Assembly (NCBI GenBank): GCA_963969395.1
Contig: OZ017800.1
Coordinates: 186,001-250,000, forward strand
Source of the DNA: Pseudoscleropodium purum
Taxonomy: Eukaryota > Streptophyta > Bryopsida > Hypnales > Brachytheciaceae
Direction of reading: 5' to 3'
DNA: 64,000 bases
Both the position numbers and the translations under genes were made by a program. The stretch's first letter is position 1. Every line of letters starts with the position of its first letter. Shown here in pieces: positions 57,906 to 64,000 of this stretch. A model generated the notes under the pieces. The model had not been told where the DNA came from, ran no database searches, and saw only the letters and a list, made by a program, of their open reading frames with translations.

Positions 57906-57933
57906 ATAGGATTTTGGATTTGAGTTAAGAGTA

Positions 57934-57962
57934 GGAGCGGATCCGGATCCGGATCCGGCTCA
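57934..57962 (+). repeat. CGGATC triplication in the LTR 3' region
   Basis: GAGCGGATCCGGATCCGGATCC: three overlapping palindromic GGATCC sites, also at 26392-26413 in copy 1. It lies just after the gene and may be a structural or regulatory element of the LTR. Confidence 0.7.
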
Positions 57963-59087
57963 ACAGTATTAGGTTAGCCGGAAGTTAGATTAGGATGGCG
58001 GCGGACCCCTACGGGTTTTCCGCTCCTTTTTGTGCTTTTAGGGTTATTACCCTTTGTATATAAATCGGTTCCTGAGATGGGAACTGGGAGTTTTTCATTT
58101 TGCAAACTTCTTGTACCTTTCTCTTCTCCTCATTGTGTGTCTCTCTCCAGCGCGACAGGATTGTATGATGTGGAGTTAGGATAGTACGAGCCGGTTTGCA
58201 AATGATTTCTCCCCTTGGTGTTTCTTTTCCGATCCAAGGTGCATGTGAGTAGGTATCGAAGAGTTGGGAGTGAACTTAGTTCCTCAGCACGTCTAGAGTT
58301 TGAGATTCCGGGTGAGAAAGCCGTTGTTAGGCTAGGCGGGTAGGGAGGGATTCCTTAGCTGCACTAGAACTCCCGGGTGGGAAATCCGGTCGAGTGTCCG
58401 ATCTCCTGTGAGGTCTCACCACCCGTAGGGGTAACGGAAGAACTTTAGTTGATGTTGGAACGGACGGGTGCACTTGTAACCACCTGTCTTCGCACGGATC
58501 GGAAGTAGCATCAAGGTCGTTGTAGTACGAGAGGGTCGAGTGTGGGGTCTTTGTGTGACCTACAATCCGGATTGCTATCTGGATTGTTGTGAAGGACCAA
58601 ACCGGATCCGGATTAGCTTAGGAGTTTAGGAAGTAGGACAGTGGGTCTTCAGCCACTATAAGTCACGGAAGGAGTGGTTGGCCTACCACTCTCAAAATTA
58701 AGCGGCGACCCCTCTGATGGTGAAACAGAGGCAAAACTAAACCGGATAGGATTACGGATACAGGATGACCATCCCGACTGGATTGGTTAGGACGGATTTC
58801 CAGGATCGGAAGTTGTGAGATTCTGGGATTTGGGTAATTGTATGGACCGGATAGTAAGTAGGACCGGAAGAAGGAGTAATCCGGTCTGTAGTTATCCGGT
58901 GTGGTGGTATTTCTGGTTCTAGATCTAGGACCGGAAAGTAAGATTGGGATACTGATTTAGCTTAACTGCTTAATAGAGCTAGATACTTCACAGGATCTCG
59001 TGGGTTCGATCTTTAGAGTCACTTAGTTATACTCTAGAGCGATTTTTGTGAGTATAATGGGGAATTGACCTGTCCTGTGCTACGACA

Positions 59088-59092
59088 GGTGT
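59088..59092. repeat. Target-site duplication GGTGT, right copy
   Basis: Partner of 55787-55791. Confidence 0.9.
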
Positions 59093-61552
59093 CATCTCTG
59101 AGCTGCCAGCAATTTGAATTGCCCCCACGCCCATCTGCCTCTACACTGTCCCAGATAGTAGTAGCATTGTTTTCCACCGATAAGGAATTGAACGATTCAA
59201 TAATAACAATAGTCGTGATGACAAGCAAAAATCATGCTTCCACTCACCGTCACAATCTACCCTAAGCTTAGCCAGACAGAACCCTAAACGATACAAATGT
59301 TCTCTAAAGATGTCACCGAAGACATAGCCGCATTTAGGAGGACGTCAACAATGACATCGGAGGATTTTTACATCTTTACTTTGACATCACATGAGATGGC
59401 AGGCTATCACAATTGACGTCATACAGAACAAGAGAAGCAAAGAATGATTAGAATTTCTTCCTTATGCTAATGTTAGTTATTTTAAGACTTTGATTTACCT
59501 CTAGAACTACAACAAATCTTTTAAACCGATACTTTGGTTGCCCTCCATTGATTGGTCTTCCTTTGACTCAAAAGGCACGTCTATGACTTTTGTCCTCTTT
59601 AGCAACGGCAATGTTTTGGGCAATTGCAAAGAAGTTCTAGATGGGGATCTCCGCCACCTATCCTCCCACGCCTTCAATCAATGCTCGCCTTCTCCTCGCA
59701 TGTGCATCCCCGATGGAATTGTAACCTACTCCCAACTAGGACTTTCCTGTGCTGCTACTTACTTTTGCTTCCCTGTCCAATCTTGTACGCGTGGCATGGT
59801 AGCCAGTAGACCTCTCCATTAGACAAAGAACTTGCCTACCTACAACCACATAGTCATGAGGTCATGATTGAAACAACAACAACTGCCTACTAAATGTGCA
59901 TGCCTCTTATGTGACACGAGGAAGATGAAAGTGTGTCTTTGAATTGATGAGAGGTTGCTACCTTCACCTACACCTACACACTCATGAAACCCTCATCCAA
60001 AGCCCTTAGAAGAGGAGAACACATCGTTCAATTCCACGCTCCAAGAAAAAACGTACGTTAGTCGAGATCAAACATGACGTGAAGGGAATTTGGATGACTC
60101 TCAAAAGATCACAATGCGGGAAGGAGCGCACCAATCTTTCAAAAGATGGCAGTTGTGATTCCAAAACGGACCTAGGAGGGAGCTTCACAATTAAATTTGA
60201 AAAAATAGAGGCAGCGTCAAAGAAGATGTGGAGGGTAGATGGCGGCTTTGAGGGGTCCAACAATGGGCCCTATAGCCATTCAATATCCTAAGACCATCAT
60301 TATTGAGCCTATTTCCGTGCACAGAGGCAAGAAGGTGGTGGACAACAGTACCCACAATTACAAGAATTTGAAATCCCCTCCTGTAGTATAAATTTATTTA
60401 TTCTCTTTTACAACACCAAGAGAATTAATCGAGTTTGTTCACCAAGGAAGATTTATGTTAGCTAAATTTGTATGTAGCTAAGGTCTAGAAATGTAGAGTA
60501 AATGATATTCTAATTACAAAATAGAGTGTTAAAAATATTGTTTGTTCCTAGAGTATATTACACCAATTCCACACCAAAATAGGTAGGAGTCAAAACACAT
60601 TCAAACTCCACATGGTTTTGGCTATAGCCACAATAATTCAATAATAATATTCAAATCACAACAAAGAAAAATAATCTATAAAAAGTATCACGCTTGCTTC
60701 ACTTGCTAGCGGGAGGTGGTAGACACTCTACTCTCCTGAAATAAATCTTGACTATTGGCTTTATCCTCTAGAGAATGTCCTATGGTTGCCAAAAGGTGCA
60801 TTTTAAAATTGCCTTTTTAAATCACTTGGCTACAGTCTATTAAATTGATATTAGTAATCATCTAATTACTAGGCTATTTATCCTAATTTGGGTTTTATAT
60901 CCTCAATCAAAGTTTATGGTGTATTCGAATACTTTTCTCATTACAATTAGAAAATGGCTACTAAGTCTGTAGCCTTTGCACTAAAATTATGAATATGCTA
61001 CTTTGAATAAAAAAAATCTTGTTTACACCTCCTTAAACACACAATTAGTAGAAATTAATGCTCACTTGTGATGTTTGCAACTGAGGTCAAAATTTACCTT
61101 ATTTTTTGTGAGTTTTCTTGATTTGTGATTGGAAGTGTCATGTCCGCTTCCACTGGTGCATCGTCAATGTGTACATGTTGTGAGCTCCGCCGACATATTG
61201 AGTTTACTTGCTTCATTGCCAATTTGAATAGAGCCCCTCCTAGAATGTGCGTAACAAGATTTGTAAGTGCAACAATTGCCTTAAAGTCAGCCACTTCCAT
61301 GCTATGTGCCTCTCGCAAAGACTCTCGAGATTGAAAAACCTTTTCTATCTAAGGTGAATCCAATTGGATTGTGTACTCTAGCTTTTCAACTTTTTATAGA
61401 ACTTTTTCGATTTTCTATGACATTTCCTATATTATTTATATATAGATATTGAGTATTTAGTATTAAAGTAGTCCAAAGTACATTAAAAGTTCCAAAAAGT
61501 ACAAAGATATTTTAGTAAGTAGCTACAAATACCTAGAAAAGGGCAAAAAGGC
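59093..61552. other. No gene recognised
   Basis: Contains the far side of the remnant interrupted by LTR copy 2 (about 59093-59228, minus strand). Frames at 59538-59822 (plus), 60079-60291 (plus) and 61094-61318 (minus) are protein-like in length only; none is recognisable. A cluster of GACGTC/GACATC-type words lies at about 59315-59415. Confidence 0.35.
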
Positions 61553-61576
61553 AAAGTTAAAGTTAAAGTTAAAGTT
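61553..61576 (+). repeat. (AAAGTT)4 microsatellite
   Basis: Four perfect AAAGTT units followed by A/G-rich sequence. Confidence 0.9.
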
Positions 61577-62039
61577 CTAGAAAGAAAAAGATAAAAATTA
61601 AAGAAAAAGGAGAAAGATAAGGAAAAAGACAGGGAAACGGAAAAGACAAGGAACCTAGGGTTTCAAGAGGTGCATAGAGAAGTTGCGCTGGCCGCGAAGC
61701 GTTTCACAGCTTTTCTGATCACCCCCGAATTCAACCTATATTTTTGTTGTTCCTTGCAATTTCTTCTCTCTTGCGTTTTTTGTTCGTTCTCCTGTGCTGT
61801 GTGTTTCTTGGTGCGCTGAAATTGTGCTGTAAATCTTAATGCTTAATAAAAAAATAAAATAAAATAAATTGTTGTTTGCTCTCGAATTGTGCTGAATTTG
61901 TCAAGAGTGCGGCGTGATCAATTGTTGATGTGCTGTTTCAATGCTGCTATTTTGCCGGTGTAATTGAAAGTGCTGGGAGGGTGCACAAATTAAGCATTTC
62001 GTCTTGTGTTTTGAAAATTATTATTTCTATTTATTTAAT
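61577..62039. other. No gene; possible promoter or leader-like stretch
   Basis: A purine-rich run and CTAGGGTTTC (61656) precede pyrimidine-rich sequence with GTTCTCCTGTGCTGTGTG. It resembles a plant leader in texture, but no frame follows. Confidence 0.3.
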
Positions 62040-62960
62040 TAAATTATAATGTTTGCTGATTCATTATAGTAAAGATTCTCTAATCGTGTTTAGAATACTG
62101 AATTTGGTCATTGTATGTAAAAGTTATGCATTTTAATATCTGACTAAGTTTTATAGCCAAAGGACTTATTGTCACATAATTGAAAGATGTTGGGTGCTGT
62201 GTACTTTAAGATTTTGATCTCCATGATTTGAAGTTATTAATATAAATTTTTTTTTTTTTTGATTAGTTATTGAAATCTGGTGACACATTATAGAATAAGG
62301 TTCTTAATGGACTTTAGTTTACTGATTTTGTACATCATGTGTCAAAGGGATTGATTTCTAAATTTGCCCAATTTTTACAGCTAATGACCTCTTGTTTCAA
62401 GTTTAAGTTAGAGATTTAGCTGTAAATTTAGGAGTTTTAGTTCACATTTTGAATTTTGATAATAATTCAATTTATTAAAATTTGATTCTATATAATAAAA
62501 TATAGAATATATGGGCTGCTGGAACTTAAAATTATTGAAATTATTGGGTTCATTACAAGTTATCAATTTCCAAATATGACCAATTCTTACAGTTAAAAGT
62601 CATTGTTACACAATTAGGTATTCAGTGATAAATTGAGGATATTTGCCCTTATACTTTAAATTCATATTACAAAATATCTAGTTAAGTTTTGATTGTTTAT
62701 CATAGATTATAGAATATTTTATCTATTGGTTTTGAAATTACAATAATCAAAATCTACAATAAAAAGTTATTAATTTTCAAAAATACCCAATTGATATAAA
62801 TTTAAAAAGGAACCTATTGTCGTTTGTAAATGATTTAAGTTTCAATTTAAGAAATTGAATTTACATTTAAAACTTAACTTAAATTTTGGTAATTTAAAGA
62901 ATTGGAATTTAGGAAACTTATTTTAATCTTTTAAATAATTAAGTTATAATTGAATAATCA
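62040..62960 (+). repeat. Degenerate tandem repeat, period ~205-235 bp
   Basis: Four imperfect units share a TTATTAATTTCCAAAT.TGACCAATT.TTACAG..AA...CTATTGTCAC-like block near 62110, 62350, 62555 and 62765. Each is preceded by a TTTGATT...TTATAGAATA-like block. Identity is low, and the array fades after 62960. Confidence 0.55.
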
Positions 62961-64000
62961 AAAGACCATATTGTCTTCCTAATAAGGTTTAGAGTCTTAG
63001 GGTTTAGATTAGGGTAACTTAGGATTTGGTTATAAGTCTAGATTATAGGTGGGAGTAATAGGGACTTGTTTAAGTATTTTAAAAAGAAGGTTAGAAAGGA
63101 AAGAGACTTCTCATGCATAGTAGACCTATTGTCCAATAAAAAATATAACATTAAGGGAAGAGAGTGTTTAGGTTTATTGGTGGAGTAAGGGTGAGGTTAT
63201 TAGTGAGTTATTAGTAAAACAGTAAGTATCTTGCTTGACTTATTGTGATTTTGGGGTTGTAGGTCATACTAACCTTTGATATTGGCCATATTGTCCTAGA
63301 GCCTTGGGGTGACTTATTGTAAGCCTTTTCAAACCCTTAATTCTACTTTGTTTTGAAATATTGAATACATATATTTGTACTATTTTCAAAGTACTATAGT
63401 GGGCTGTACTAAAGTCTAAGTCCTGCACTGCATTCATATACAAGTCAGTCCACATTGAACTATTGTCCCAGAACTATTGTCACGAGCCAGTAGTACACTA
63501 GACAGGACAGGGACATGCATGCTGAGTCTTTTATCTTATAATGGACTGTTGAGTGTTTCTTGGACTATTTAGTGGAAATAAAAAGGAATTTTTATTCTAT
63601 CTTCAAAACTTAAGTACAAAGTGACATTTAAACACACTACACTAACTTTACATAGATCATTCCCTGGTGTTCGAACTTAGTAGCGTTTGGAATAGGGATT
63701 CCAAAAACCTAATTACAGATTGCCATATCACTAAGTGATAACTATAAGCTTACAAATCCTAAATGAACGAAGAAGGTAGGGTTCAAGGGAGTAGAAGCAC
63801 ATACGTAAAAGTTTGTAGTTCATGTTCTTCCCTGAAAAGCACCCAACGACACATGGGAAGGAGAACCTTGGCCAACGTATATTCAATATACGTACGGAGG
63901 GATGTCACTATAGACATCATGTTTGATGTCTTCTTAGACGTCTAAATGTCATCTTCTACATCTACAATTATTACATAATGTCTGCATAGACATAAAAACT
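62961..64000. other. No gene recognised (right edge)
   Basis: AT-rich, then a cluster of GATGTC/GACATC/GACGTC words at about 63900-63990, similar in style to 59315-59415. The window ends within this cluster. Confidence 0.35.

Larger units (their letters stand above)
55792..59087 (+). mobile_element. 3.3-kb protein-coding LTR (probable solo LTR), copy 2
   Basis: 3296 bp beginning TGTCGCAGCC and ending GCTACGACA, flanked by perfect GGTGT duplications at 55787-55791 and 59088-59092. It is collinear throughout with the reverse complement of 25262-28565. The different target duplications show two independent insertions. It contains a TATA box, a gag-like gene and a 3' part with CGGATCC repeats. 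No internal direct-repeat pair, primer site or polymerase is present. Confidence 0.87.

Noticed and set aside
55792..59087. Complete small LTR retrotransposon with its own paired LTRs
   Set aside because: The left end sequence does not recur before the right end, and no primer-binding or polypurine site was found inside, so the unit is a single LTR-like block.

Overview
This looks like repeat-dominated nuclear DNA from a green plant. Supporting evidence: a Ty1/Copia element, a TNP2-type CACTA element with DUF4218/DUF4216-like modules, hAT transposase remnants, AT-rich spacers, and no rRNA, tRNA or ordinary host gene that I can recognise. The style of the Copia polyprotein suggests a non-seed land plant or a streptophyte alga, but I cannot assign a species.

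Layout. 0-3.6 kb: a ~92-bp tandem repeat, then a decayed antisense relative of the LTR-encoded protein described below. 3.6-8.4 kb: a delimited but defective Copia element (255-bp LTRs, GTCTT target duplication, primer site matching the initiator-tRNA-Met anticodon arm). 8.57-18.23 kb: element A, a ~9.7-kb hAT-type element with a kinase-like pseudogene in one half and a hAT transposase pseudogene in the other. 18.23-22.2 kb: a CACTA remnant. 22.2-35.2 kb: element B, inverted relative to A. It has the same two end types and the same kinase half, but its other half carries a different large gene ('gene X': coiled coil plus RING-H2-like finger), which is split by a 3.3-kb LTR. 35.2-48.1 kb: older decayed relatives (a gene X fragment, CpG-depleted promoter-like clusters, a BED/hAT-like remnant, a 287-bp hAT MITE, a third kinase-like copy, a third L-type end, another gene X fragment). 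48.1-53.2 kb: no gene recognised. 53.2-59.1 kb: a diverged relative of the LTR, an unidentified antisense coding remnant, and a second copy of the 3.3-kb LTR. 59.1-64 kb: AT-rich, with a degenerate ~205-235-bp tandem repeat.

How the parts fit. The main signal is a family of modular hAT-type elements. Each intact copy has a central AT-rich core. GC-rich clusters of CGGACG/GTCCGCCC motifs flank the core on both sides and lie upstream of two divergently transcribed genes. The two ends are distinguishable, called L (kinase side) and R here. A and B share the L half, core and R terminus but carry different genes in the R half. The second signal is a pair of 3.3-kb TG...CA units, each with its own perfect 5-bp target duplication and no internal LTR pair. 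They are best read as solo LTRs that contain a promoter and a ~552-codon gene. All coding copies carry some damage except the LTR gene at 26.4-28.1 kb, which is fully open.
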